Source: Acidimicrobiales bacterium (GTDB lineage: Bacteria; Actinomycetota; Acidimicrobiia; Acidimicrobiales; Iamiaceae). Taken from it: a DNA stretch of 64,000 nt. The stretch is taken from contig JAGQSO010000043.1 in the NCBI GenBank assembly GCA_020439505.1, positions 62,001-126,000 of the forward strand, in the 5' to 3' direction. The notes beneath the pieces are model-generated. The model had not been told where the DNA came from. It did not search any database and saw only the letters and a program-made list of their open reading frames with translations. The translations under genes were made by a program, and so were the position numbers. Of the stretch, positions 16,125 to 23,651 are shown piece by piece. Position 1 is the stretch's first letter, and each line of letters begins with the position of its first letter.

Positions 16125-18317
16125 ATGCTTGACATCATCGCCGGGTCGCCGGACGCACACGTGAAGACCACGACGCTGAGCGAAGAGGCTTCGAAGTCGC
16201 TGCTGGCCGGTTTCGGTGTGGCCTTCGGTGCCGAACGGGTGGTCGCCGACGTCGACGGCGCCGTCAACGCTGCCCACGAGATCGGTTTCCCGGTGGTGGT
16301 CAAGCTCAACGGGGAGAACATCGCCCACAAGACCGAGCGGGGACTTGTGAAGCTGCGCCTGACCGACAAGGGCGCGGTGGCCGATGCCGCCAAGGAATTG
16401 CTCGCCGCGGCGACGCCGGCCGACGGAGAGGTGTCGCTCATCGTCGCCGCCATGTTGAGCGGAAACCGGGAGCTGATCGCCGGAATCGCCACCGACCCCC
16501 AGTTCGGCCCCACCGTGATGATCGGGGTCGGGGGAGTTCTTGCCGAAGCGGTTGCGGACGTGGCCGTACGCCCGGTACCGGTATCGGAGGTGGACGCCCG
16601 GGAGATGATCGGTGACCTTCGGACCCAGGCTCTGCTCGGTCCGTTCCGAGGGGAACCGTCTGTCGACCGAGATGCGTTGGCCAAGGTGATCCTGGCACTG
16701 TCGGACGCCGCGGTCGCCGATCAGCGCATCGTCTCTGCCGATCTCAATCCGCTCATAGTCGTCGACGGGAAACCGGTGGCGGTGGACGCCCTCGTGGAAC
16801 TGGCCGCCGAGGGCCGACCAACGGTCGAGGCCGCGCTGGGAGATGCTGTCGACCGTCCGTTCGACGCGCTCTTCGACCCCTCCGGCGTCGTGGTAGCCGG
16901 CGCATCCACCCACCCCGGCAAGTTCGGTTTCGTCACCCTGCACAACATCGTGGCCGCGGGCTTCGAAGGTCAGGTCATGGCCACCAACCGGGACCGGGCC
17001 GAGGTACTTGGGATCCAGACCGTGGCTGAGATCGACGAGATCCCCGACCGGGGTGCCGACCTTCTGGTGTGCTGCACTCCGGCTGCCGCCAATCCGGCGA
17101 TCATCGAAGCGGCGGCAGCCAAGGGGGTGCGCGCCGTCTTCGTCACCTCCGCCGGGTACGGCGAGGCGGGTGAAGATGGCCGGCGGGCGCAGGATGAACT
17201 GGTAGCGCAGACAGACCGGCTCGGACTGTTGCTGGCCGGCCCGAACGGGCAAGGCGTCGTCTCCACCCCCGCCCGGCTCTGCGCCCAGATCGTTGCCCCC
17301 TATCCACCAGCGGGACACATCGGTGTGGCCAGCCAATCGGGAAACTTCGTCTCCTCGTTCCAGAACTACGCGGTGCAGACCGGGGTCGGTATCAGTCGGG
17401 CGGTGAGCGCCGGTAACGCCGCCGCGACGACGGTGGCCGACTATCTAGCCTTCTACGCCTCGGACCCTCACACCAAGGTGGGCCTTGCCTACGTGGAGGG
17501 AGTCGGCGACGGCCGGAGGTTCCTCAGCCGGATGAGGGCGGTTGCCGAACGGAAGCCGCTGGTCCTTGTCAAAGGCGGGTCCACCGCGTCGGGCCAGCGT
17601 GCCGCGGCCAGCCACACCGGGTCGCTTGCCACCGACGACCGGGTCTTCGACGGTGCCACCCGCCAGGCGGGGATCACCCGGGCCGCGACCGTCGAAGAGG
17701 CGTTCGAGGCGGCGGCGACCTTCGCAACCCAGCCCCTGCCTCGCGGTCCCAGGGTGGTGGTGCTGACCACCGTCGGCGGATGGGGCGTGGTAGCGGCCGA
17801 TGCCCTCGCCGATACCGACCTCGAGCTCGTGGTGCTGCCTCCCGACCTGTTGGCGGCCATCGACGAGAAGCTCCCACCGCGCTGGAGTCGGAACAACCCG
17901 GTGGACCTCGCTGGGGGGGAGACGCGCGACACCATCCCCGATGTCCTGTCGCTGGTGGCCGGCCACCCCGAGGTGGACGCCGTGATCATGTTGGGACTCG
18001 GGATTCAGTCCAACCAGGCTCGTCTGATGCGCAACGGGCCCTTCTACCCCGACCATGGGTTGGAACGGATCGTCGATTTCCACGAACGCCAGGACGCCCG
18101 GTACGCCGCCGCAGCGGCGGAGGTGTCGGTGGCGACCGACAAGCCGATCCTGATCGCTACCGAACTAGCCGTGTGCGACCCGGCCAATGCCGGCCCGGCC
18201 GCAGTGCGGGAGTCGGGGCGCCTCTGCTACCCATCCGCCAATAGGGCAGTCACCGCGTTGGCCCACACCTGGTCCTACAGCCGGTGGCGGCAGGCCCGCC
18301 GGTTGGGCGTGCTTTGA
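16125..18317 (+). CDS. NDP-forming acyl-CoA synthetase (acetate-CoA ligase-like)
   Basis: 730 residues with the subdomains in the order ATP-grasp first (about 15-225; FPVVVKLNGENIAHKTERG, PTVMIGVGGVLAEA), then CoA-binding Rossmann domain (about 250-340; GVVVAGASTHPGKFG), then the succinyl-CoA-ligase-like domains with the phospho-accepting His497 in ASHTGSLA. The family makes acyl-CoA from acid, CoA and ATP giving ADP and phosphate, or runs in reverse to save ATP. Many bacterial fusions have the CoA-binding domain first, so the order here is the alternative one. The acid used is not predictable. It is monocistronic with its own promoter. Confidence 0.85.
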   Translation: MLDIIAGSPDAHVKTTTLSEEASKSLLAGFGVAFGAERVVADVDGAVNAAHEIGFPVVVKLNGENIAHKTERGLVKLRLTDKGAVADAAKELLAAATPADGEVSLIVAAMLSGNRELIAGIATDPQFGPTVMIGVGGVLAEAVADVAVRPVPVSEVDAREMIGDLRTQALLGPFRGEPSVDRDALAKVILALSDAAVADQRIVSADLNPLIVVDGKPVAVDALVELAAEGRPTVEAALGDAVDRPFDALFDPSGVVVAGASTHPGKFGFVTLHNIVAAGFEGQVMATNRDRAEVLGIQTVAEIDEIPDRGADLLVCCTPAAANPAIIEAAAAKGVRAVFVTSAGYGEAGEDGRRAQDELVAQTDRLGLLLAGPNGQGVVSTPARLCAQIVAPYPPAGHIGVASQSGNFVSSFQNYAVQTGVGISRAVSAGNAAATTVADYLAFYASDPHTKVGLAYVEGVGDGRRFLSRMRAVAERKPLVLVKGGSTASGQRAAASHTGSLATDDRVFDGATRQAGITRAATVEEAFEAAATFATQPLPRGPRVVVLTTVGGWGVVAADALADTDLELVVLPPDLLAAIDEKLPPRWSRNNPVDLAGGETRDTIPDVLSLVAGHPEVDAVIMLGLGIQSNQARLMRNGPFYPDHGLERIVDFHERQDARYAAAAAEVSVATDKPILIATELAVCDPANAGPAAVRESGRLCYPSANRAVTALAHTWSYSRWRQARRLGVL

Positions 18318-18353
18318 CCAGACGGTGCCCGTTTCGGGAGGCGAGCTGAGCTG

Positions 18354-19985
18354 GTGAGCGCGCCAAGGTGTATCCCGGTGGCCCTGATGGGCCTTGTCCT
18401 TCTCGGAGTGGGGTTCCCCGCCTCGACCCGACCGGCGAACCGAGTAGCCGGGGTTGCAGGGGAGGGGCGGGTCGAAAGCGAGTTGATCGCTGACGCCTCC
18501 CTGGCCGGCGGCCGAACTTGGAGGACGGATCCACTGACCTCACGCCGCGGTGAGACCGACCCAGCCCTGGTGACGGGATTGGACGGGGTGGTGGCGCTCT
18601 CGCCCCCCGATACGTGTCTGCGGGTCGACATCGGTCATGCCACGGTGTTCCGCCACCAGGCTGATCGGGCCTTGATCCCCGCTTCGACCCAGAAGGTGTT
18701 CGTGGGGGACGTGGCTCTCGATCGCCTTGGGGCCGACCATCGGTTCAGGACCATGGTGGTCGGCCCCGGACCGGTCGACGGAGTTGTCAACGGTGATCTC
18801 ACCCTGGTGGGCGGTGGCGACCCACTGCTGACGACGGCCACCTACGCGTTCGTGCGTCGCACCGCCGACCAACCCTTGACCTTCCTCGACGGACTGGCCG
18901 ATTCACTTGTGGCTGCCGGGGTGCGCCGGGTGACGGGGCGTCTGGTGGCCGACGAGAGCCGCTACGACACCATCCGGAGCGTTCCGAGTTGGCCGGCGCG
19001 CTACCTGAGCCAGAATCAGGTTGGTCCGCTGGGTGCGCTGACCGTGGACGACGGGTTCCGGCTGGATCCGATCGTGCCGGGGTCGACGGCGCCCCCCGAC
19101 CGTCAGAAGGTGGATCAGCCCGCCCTTCATGCCGCCGATGAGCTCCTGGTGCTGTTGAGGGCAAGGGGAGTGACGGTCGATGGTGGCACCGCGTTGGGGG
19201 TCGCTCCGGTAGGGGCGGGTGAGGTCGCGGCGGTGCAGTCGGCACCGCTGGGCGAGGTGGTGCGACAGATGCTCGAGGAGAGCGACAACGCGACGGCCGA
19301 GTTGCTCACCAAGGAGATCGGCGTGGTGGCGGGAACCGGCGGGAGCACGGCCTCGGGGACCGCGTCGATCCGAACCAGGGCGGCAGAGATGGGGGTACCC
19401 GTCGACCAGATCACCTTCGCCGACGGGTCCGGGCTCGATCGCGGCAACCGACTGACCTGTGACGCCCTGACCGACGTGCTCGAGAGGTCGGGCGGGCCCG
19501 ACGGGGTGATCGGGAGTCGACTCCCCGTGGCCGGCCGTTCGGGCACCCTGGAGAACCGGTTCCTCGGTACGCCGGCCCAGGGTCGCCTGAAAGCCAAGAC
19601 CGGGACTCTGAACGGGGTGACGGCGCTCGCGGGTTTCGTGACCATGACCGACGGCCAGACCGCCACCTTCGCCTACATCGCCAACGGGGACCAGGCCGAG
19701 GACCCACGTCGGGGACAAGACTTCCTCGGGGTTCTGCTGGGTCAGTTCGAGACCACGTGCACCGACGACACCAGCGAACCCATGGTGATCCCGCTGGCTG
19801 GCTATGCGGTCAGGTCGGTCGCGCTCGGGGCGGTACCGGTCGGCGCGTTGCTGGTGCCCGCGGTCGCCTCCACCCTTACTGCGTTGGCTGCGGTGCCGGA
19901 CACCGCGGTCGGTGGGTGTACCGCCCGCGCCGAAGGGTTCTCCCTCGATTTCGGTATTGGTTTTCAGGCCGGTGCCGGGCCGTGA
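18354..19985 (+). CDS. dacB: D-alanyl-D-alanine carboxypeptidase/endopeptidase, PBP4 (DacB) family
   Basis: 543 residues. A short hydrophobic N-terminal segment (CIPVALMGLVLLGVGF) is a probable signal peptide. The three penicillin-binding motifs of the S13 family are present: SxxK in PASTQKVF, SxN in EESDNATAE and KTG in KAKTGTLNG. It trims or cuts peptidoglycan cross-links outside the membrane. A C-terminal tail of about 70 residues beyond the usual fold has a hydrophobic stretch (ALGAVPVGALLVPAVAST) that could anchor it. The start is GTG 18354, behind GGGAGGCG at 18336-18343. It begins 37 nt after the acyl-CoA synthetase gene and may be co-transcribed with it. Confidence 0.88.
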   Translation: MSAPRCIPVALMGLVLLGVGFPASTRPANRVAGVAGEGRVESELIADASLAGGRTWRTDPLTSRRGETDPALVTGLDGVVALSPPDTCLRVDIGHATVFRHQADRALIPASTQKVFVGDVALDRLGADHRFRTMVVGPGPVDGVVNGDLTLVGGGDPLLTTATYAFVRRTADQPLTFLDGLADSLVAAGVRRVTGRLVADESRYDTIRSVPSWPARYLSQNQVGPLGALTVDDGFRLDPIVPGSTAPPDRQKVDQPALHAADELLVLLRARGVTVDGGTALGVAPVGAGEVAAVQSAPLGEVVRQMLEESDNATAELLTKEIGVVAGTGGSTASGTASIRTRAAEMGVPVDQITFADGSGLDRGNRLTCDALTDVLERSGGPDGVIGSRLPVAGRSGTLENRFLGTPAQGRLKAKTGTLNGVTALAGFVTMTDGQTATFAYIANGDQAEDPRRGQDFLGVLLGQFETTCTDDTSEPMVIPLAGYAVRSVALGAVPVGALLVPAVASTLTALAAVPDTAVGGCTARAEGFSLDFGIGFQAGAGP

Positions 19986-20054
19986 ACCGACGACGGTCCT
20001 TGCATCGCGGGTGTGGGACAGATAGGAAATGCCGTCCGACAACGAGGAGGCACC

Positions 20055-20402
20055 GTGGCACCCCTAGGTGCAGGTCAGGAAACGAACAACGGTACGGCCG
20101 AGATCATCGGCGACCTCTGGCAACTGATCAAGGACTACGCCAAGCAGGAGACGATCGACCCCCTGCGCTCCATCGGACGGTTCTTGGCGTGGGGAATCCC
20201 GGGGGCGATCCTCCTCACTCTCGGGCTGCTCTTCGGTTCGCTGGCGATCCTCAGGGGACTGCAGACCGAGACCGGTGCGCACCTGAGCGGGAGCTGGGAC
20301 TATGTGCCTCACATGGCTGCCTTTGTATTCGCACTCACCGGTGCCGGGATCTCCGCCGCTCTGATCAAGCGCCCGTCCAACCCGTCTCAGACTCCGCGGT
20401 GA
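20055..20402 (+). CDS. Small two-TM membrane protein, actinobacterial holin-X-like
   Basis: 115 residues from GTG 20055, which has GAGGAGG directly upstream. An amphipathic N-terminal helix (EIIGDLWQLIKDYAKQETIDPLRSIGRFL) precedes two membrane helices (WGIPGAILLTLGLLFGSLAIL and HMAAFVFALTGAGISAAL). This layout is that of the phage-holin-family/holin-X proteins common on actinobacterial chromosomes, which are usually not phage genes. Role unknown, perhaps envelope stress. It heads a run of three small genes. Confidence 0.6.
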   Translation: MAPLGAGQETNNGTAEIIGDLWQLIKDYAKQETIDPLRSIGRFLAWGIPGAILLTLGLLFGSLAILRGLQTETGAHLSGSWDYVPHMAAFVFALTGAGISAALIKRPSNPSQTPR

Positions 20403-20479
20403 ACTGGTGTACCCCCGTTCTCCCAGCTGTGGCAAACACGACGACCACGCGTTATCCGCTAGCACCCTAGGAAGCTGAA

Positions 20480-20683
20480 ATGGCCCAGACGATCACCCGT
20501 GACGATCTCGAGTCCAAGTTCCGTCAACTGACCACCGACGTCGATGACCGGGCTGACGCCGCCAAGAGCACCGTGGTCGCAGTCGGCGCCGTCGTGGCCG
20601 CAGCCGTGGTGATCGGGGTGTTCCTCCTCGGTCGCAGCCGCGGCCGTCGAAAGACGACGGTGATCGAGGTGAAGCGCTACTGA
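20480..20683 (+). CDS. Small single-TM protein
   Basis: 67 residues. An N-terminal soluble helix (RDDLESKFRQLTTDVDDRAD) is followed by one membrane helix (STVVAVGAVVAAAVVIGVFLLG) and a basic tail (RSRGRRKTTVIEVKRY). AGGAAG lies just upstream of the ATG. Its stop overlaps the next start (TGATG), so the two are translated together. It resembles the small DUF3618-like proteins found beside holin-X genes in actinobacteria. Function unknown. Confidence 0.6.
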   Translation: MAQTITRDDLESKFRQLTTDVDDRADAAKSTVVAVGAVVAAAVVIGVFLLGRSRGRRKTTVIEVKRY

Positions 20684-21072
20684 TGGCACGTAGATCGATC
20701 AGCCTGTCCGCCGGGGGTGGTCTCTTCCGGTCCGTCGAACGACTCGGGATCAGTCGCGGGGTGTTCGGGGGAAGCCGCGGCTGGTTCTACGTCGGTACCG
20801 GTCTCTGGACGGTGCGCAAGGTGCGCACCCTGGCCCGCCGGGAACCCGAGATCCTGCTACGCGAGGAGCTCCGGCCCGGCGGTCGCATCACCATCGCCAA
20901 CGGGGTCGCCACCATCGAGAACATGCCGCTCGAAGACCGCCATCTCGGCCGACGCGGTCGTAAGGCCCGCCGCAAGGCTCAGGTGGAGGGCCGCAAGGGT
21001 CGTCGGGCCCGAAAGCGCCTGCTCACCCAGGGCGACCTTCGCAAGTCCCGGCGACGGCGCATCCGCAAGTAG
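20683..21072 (+). CDS. Very basic small protein of unknown function
   Basis: 129 residues; the last 45 are almost half Arg and Lys (RRGRKARRKAQVEGRKGRRARKR in pieces, ending SRRRRIRK). The N-terminal half has a glycine-rich start and GGSRGWFYVGTGLWTVRKVRTLARR, then REELRPGGRITIANGVATIENMP. The tail could bind nucleic acid or acidic membrane lipids. It overlaps the upstream single-TM gene by one base, so the two products probably work together. I do not recognise the family. Confidence 0.55.
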   Translation: MARRSISLSAGGGLFRSVERLGISRGVFGGSRGWFYVGTGLWTVRKVRTLARREPEILLREELRPGGRITIANGVATIENMPLEDRHLGRRGRKARRKAQVEGRKGRRARKRLLTQGDLRKSRRRRIRK

Positions 21073-21126
21073 GCGAGCCGGTTCCGGCCTTTGGGGGCCG
21101 AAGCCGGAGGCGGGCAGGATGGAGCG

Positions 21127-21327
21127 GTGAAGGTGCACCTGCGGAATCCCTCCCGGACGATCGAGGTCGATGGCCCGGTGAGCATCGTGGCCCTGCTCGG
21201 CCGCCTCGAGTTGAACCGGGAGTCGGTCCTGGTGATCCGCGACGGCACCCTGGTGCCCGGTGACGCCATGCTGAGTGATTCCGACGAGATCGAGATCCGG
21301 CCGGTGATCTCGGGGGGAGCGGCATGA
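21127..21327 (+). CDS. Ubiquitin-like sulfur carrier (ThiS/MoaD/TtuB type)
   Basis: 66 residues from GTG 21127, behind AGGATGGAG. It has the beta-grasp pattern of ThiS/MoaD proteins: KVHLRNPSRTIEVDGPVSIVALL, ESVLVIRDG and DSDEIEIRPVISGG. Such carriers are adenylated and thiocarboxylated at a C-terminal Gly-Gly and pass sulfur on. Here Gly-Gly is followed by two more residues (Ala-Ala), so trimming would be needed. The stop overlaps the start of the TtuA-like thiolase gene by 4 nt, making that enzyme the obvious partner, as for TtuB and TtuA in Thermus. A role in thiamine or molybdopterin synthesis is less likely from context. Confidence 0.8.
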   Translation: MKVHLRNPSRTIEVDGPVSIVALLGRLELNRESVLVIRDGTLVPGDAMLSDSDEIEIRPVISGGAA

Positions 21328-22292
21328 AATGCCGGGTTTGCCGAGAGCCGGCCGTCATCGACATCCGCCGTCACAACGCGAACTTCTGCGTTGAGCATTT
21401 CCTGCGACTGTGCCGGGACCAGACCGCCAAGGCCATCGAGGAGTTCTCGATGTTGTCACCGGGGGACAAGGTGCTGGTGGCGGTTTCGGGCGGCAAGGAC
21501 AGCCTCGCGTTGTGGGACCTGCTGGTCGAACTGGGTTACGAGGCCCACGGGCTCTACATCGGGCTCGGCATCGGTGGGTACAGCGACCGTTCCGGTGCGA
21601 TGGTGCGTGATTTCGCCCAGGCACGGGGACTGGAGCTGACCCAGATCGACCTGCGTGCGGACTACGACACCGATGTCCCCACCGCGGCCAAAGCCACCCG
21701 ACGGGTGCCGTGCTCGGCCTGCGGGCTTTCCAAGCGACACCTCTTCGACCGGGCGGCCCTCGATGGTGGTTATGACGCCGTTGCCACCGGACACAACCTC
21801 GATGACGAGGCTGCGGTTCTCTTCGGCAACACCCTTCGGTGGCAGACCGAGTACCTGGCGCGCCAGATGCCGGTGCTCGAGGCCAGGGCTGGTTTCCCTC
21901 GGAAGGTGAAGCCATTGGTGAGGTTGGGGGAGCGGGAGATGGCGGCCTACTGCGTCCTGAGGGGCATCGACTACATCGTCGAGGAATGTCCGATGGCGGT
22001 CGGCAACAAACACCTCGGCTACAAGGAAGCGCTGAACGAGATCGAGGCGCGTTCTCCGGGATCGAAGCACGACTTCTACTTCGGATACCTGGCCCGTGCC
22101 TCACATCGTTTCGCGGATGCAGCACCCGGCGTGTCGTCGGGGACGCCGGGTGACACCGACTCCGCCTCGGTGGGCCGGTGCGAGCGATGTGGGTCCCCGA
22201 GCACCTCGAACACCTGCGCCTTCTGCCGCCTCATAGAAGCGTCGGCGGGGGCGCAGCCGGTCACCATCACCGAGAAAGGCAGGCTCAAGTGA
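21324..22292 (+). CDS. ttuA: TtuA-family tRNA 2-thiouridine synthase
   Basis: 322 residues. An N-terminal zinc site (C3, C6, C22, H25) is followed by the PP-loop SGGKDS (55-60), which binds ATP to activate the uridine. C130 and C133 (CSACG) and C222 (EECPMA) match the three ligands of the catalytic [4Fe-4S] cluster known in Thermus TtuA. A C-terminal zinc site (CERCGSPSTSNTCAFC) completes the family layout. The expected reaction is 2-thiolation of U54/T54 in the tRNA T-loop, with sulfur from the carrier encoded just upstream. Both ends overlap neighbours by 4 nt. A thiolase acting at another position cannot be fully excluded. Confidence 0.85.
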   Translation: MKCRVCREPAVIDIRRHNANFCVEHFLRLCRDQTAKAIEEFSMLSPGDKVLVAVSGGKDSLALWDLLVELGYEAHGLYIGLGIGGYSDRSGAMVRDFAQARGLELTQIDLRADYDTDVPTAAKATRRVPCSACGLSKRHLFDRAALDGGYDAVATGHNLDDEAAVLFGNTLRWQTEYLARQMPVLEARAGFPRKVKPLVRLGEREMAAYCVLRGIDYIVEECPMAVGNKHLGYKEALNEIEARSPGSKHDFYFGYLARASHRFADAAPGVSSGTPGDTDSASVGRCERCGSPSTSNTCAFCRLIEASAGAQPVTITEKGRLK

Positions 22293-23080
22293 CTGATGGA
22301 GGCGAGGTTCGCCCGTTCCAGGCGGGCGAGGAAATCCTCCTCATCGACCGCAAGAAGCGCCGTTACCTGGTCTCACTCGAGGATGGCGCCGAGTTCCACA
22401 CCCATTCGGGCTTCATCCCCCACGCGGAGATCATCGGCAAGGCCGAAGGGATCGTGGTCCGCAGCTCACGCGGTGCCACCTTCACCACTTTCCGACCCAC
22501 GTTGAGCGACTTCGTACTCAAGATGCCGCGGGGCGCCCAGGTCATCTACCCGAAGGATCTCGGGCCGATCCTCATGCTGGCCGACATATTTCCTGGTGCC
22601 CGGGTGCTCGAGTCCGGTGTCGGTTCGGGTGCGCTGTCGATGACCATGTTGCGTGCCGGCGCCGTCGTGACCGGGTACGAGCTGCGCGAGGATTTCGCCG
22701 CCCGAGCGGTGAAGAACGTGACCACCTTCGGCGGTACCCAGCTCACCGAGCGCTATCGGGTTGAGCATCGCGACTGCTACGACGGAATCGACGAGACCAA
22801 CCTGGATCGGGTGGTTCTGGACCTGCCCGAGCCTTGGCAGGTCGTTCGTCATGCCGAAAAGGCCCTGCATCCGGGCGGCATAATCCTCGCCTACACCCCG
22901 ACGATCATCCAGGCCGTTCAGTTCAGGGAGCGGCTGGTCGACAGCGCGTTCGAGCTGGCCGAGACGATCGAGGTCCTCCAAAGGGGCTGGAACATCGACG
23001 GCACTTCGGTGCGCCCGGACCACCGGATGGTCGCCCACACCGGGTTCCTCACCCACGCCCGTCTGCTCCCGTCGGAGTGA
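22289..23080 (+). CDS. trmI: tRNA (adenine(58)-N1)-methyltransferase TrmI
   Basis: 263 residues from GTG 22289, which overlaps the ttuA stop codon (GTGA). It makes m1A58 in the T-loop of tRNA as a tetramer. Seen are the N-terminal beta domain, VIYPKDLGPILMLADIFPG, the SAM-binding motif VLESGVGSGALSMTML and the motif VVLDLPEPW. In M. tuberculosis the orthologue (Rv2118c) also lies next to the proteasome locus. Pairing with ttuA makes functional sense because m1A58 is known to promote 2-thiolation at position 54 in Thermus. A strong hairpin follows the gene. Confidence 0.92.
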   Translation: MTDGGEVRPFQAGEEILLIDRKKRRYLVSLEDGAEFHTHSGFIPHAEIIGKAEGIVVRSSRGATFTTFRPTLSDFVLKMPRGAQVIYPKDLGPILMLADIFPGARVLESGVGSGALSMTMLRAGAVVTGYELREDFAARAVKNVTTFGGTQLTERYRVEHRDCYDGIDETNLDRVVLDLPEPWQVVRHAEKALHPGGIILAYTPTIIQAVQFRERLVDSAFELAETIEVLQRGWNIDGTSVRPDHRMVAHTGFLTHARLLPSE

Positions 23081-23096
23081 CGTCCCCCGGACGCGC

Positions 23097-23125
23097 AACG
23101 ACGGGGCCCTTCGGGCCCCGTCGTT
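23097..23125 (+). terminator. Strong hairpin between trmI and ferredoxin gene
   Basis: A perfect 13-bp stem, AACGACGGGGCCC with GGGCCCCGTCGTT, closes on a TTC loop. It has no T-tract but is placed between two convergent genes, where it could end transcripts from both sides. Confidence 0.6.
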
Positions 23126-23159
23126 GTCAGAACTGGTCGGAGGGCCTTTGGGTCCCCGC

Positions 23160-23393
23160 TCAGACCTCGATGAAGATGCACTCCCCGGGGCACTCCTCGG
23201 CCGACTCGATCACGGCCTCCTCCTGCCCGGCGGGCACGTTGGCGAGACCCTCGGCGCCGCCCGGGTCGGAGAACACCTTGGAACCCTCCTTCACGTAGGC
23301 CAAGCCGTCGTCGAGAAGGGTGAAGACGTCGGGAGCGATCTCCTCGCAGAGCCCGTCGCCGGTGCAGAGATCCTGGTCGATCCAGACCTTCAT
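23160..23393 (-). CDS. Small ferredoxin, 3Fe-4S type
   Basis: 77 residues. The cysteines are C10 (DLCTGDGLC), C16, C68 (EECPGEC) and C72, the layout of actinobacterial monocluster ferredoxins in which C10, C16 and the CP cysteine hold a 3Fe-4S cluster; the extra Cys at 72 leaves a 4Fe-4S form possible. An insertion of about 12 residues (SDPGGAEGLANV) sits in the middle. It passes electrons to oxygenases such as P450s, though no such enzyme is nearby. A GAGAGG ribosome binding site precedes the ATG. It is convergent with trmI and divergent from arc, so not part of the proteasome operon. Confidence 0.88.
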   Translation of the reverse strand: MKVWIDQDLCTGDGLCEEIAPDVFTLLDDGLAYVKEGSKVFSDPGGAEGLANVPAGQEEAVIESAEECPGECIFIEV

Positions 23394-23421
23394 GGTTGCG
23401 GTTGCCTCTCTCGTGGGTCTC

Positions 23422-23439
23422 GTCGTCCGAGCGGACGAC
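23422..23439 (-). promoter_or_regulatory. Leader hairpin and promoter of ferredoxin gene
   Basis: A 7-bp stem (GTCGTCC / GGACGAC, loop GAGC) lies in a leader of about 60 nt. The likely -10 box is TACGCT at 23461-23466 on the minus strand. Confidence 0.35.
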
Positions 23440-23599
23440 AGGGCGGTTGCCGTGACGCGGAGCGTAGCGGACCTCGGGGCCGGAACCGAACCCGAGCCCC
23501 GGCAATCGGAGACAGATGAAACGGTCTTGTGTCACATCGTTGGATGGGGCGCTCTGGTCCGTGTTCCTGGGGGTGCGCCTCGTTCGCCCGAGTGCCGGT

Positions 23600-23605
23600 T
23601 ATCGT
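23600..23605 (+). promoter_or_regulatory. -10 box TATCGT of arc
   Basis: TATCGT would give a leader of about 40 nt ending in the strong AGGGAGG site (23639-23645) before GTG 23652. Confidence 0.4.
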
Positions 23606-23651
23606 CGCCATGGGGTCACCCGAAACCGGGTGCGAGCCAGGGAGGATTGCC

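Noticed and set aside
20055-20402. Holin-like gene as sign of a prophage
   Set aside because: No other phage genes are near; this family is common on actinobacterial chromosomes.
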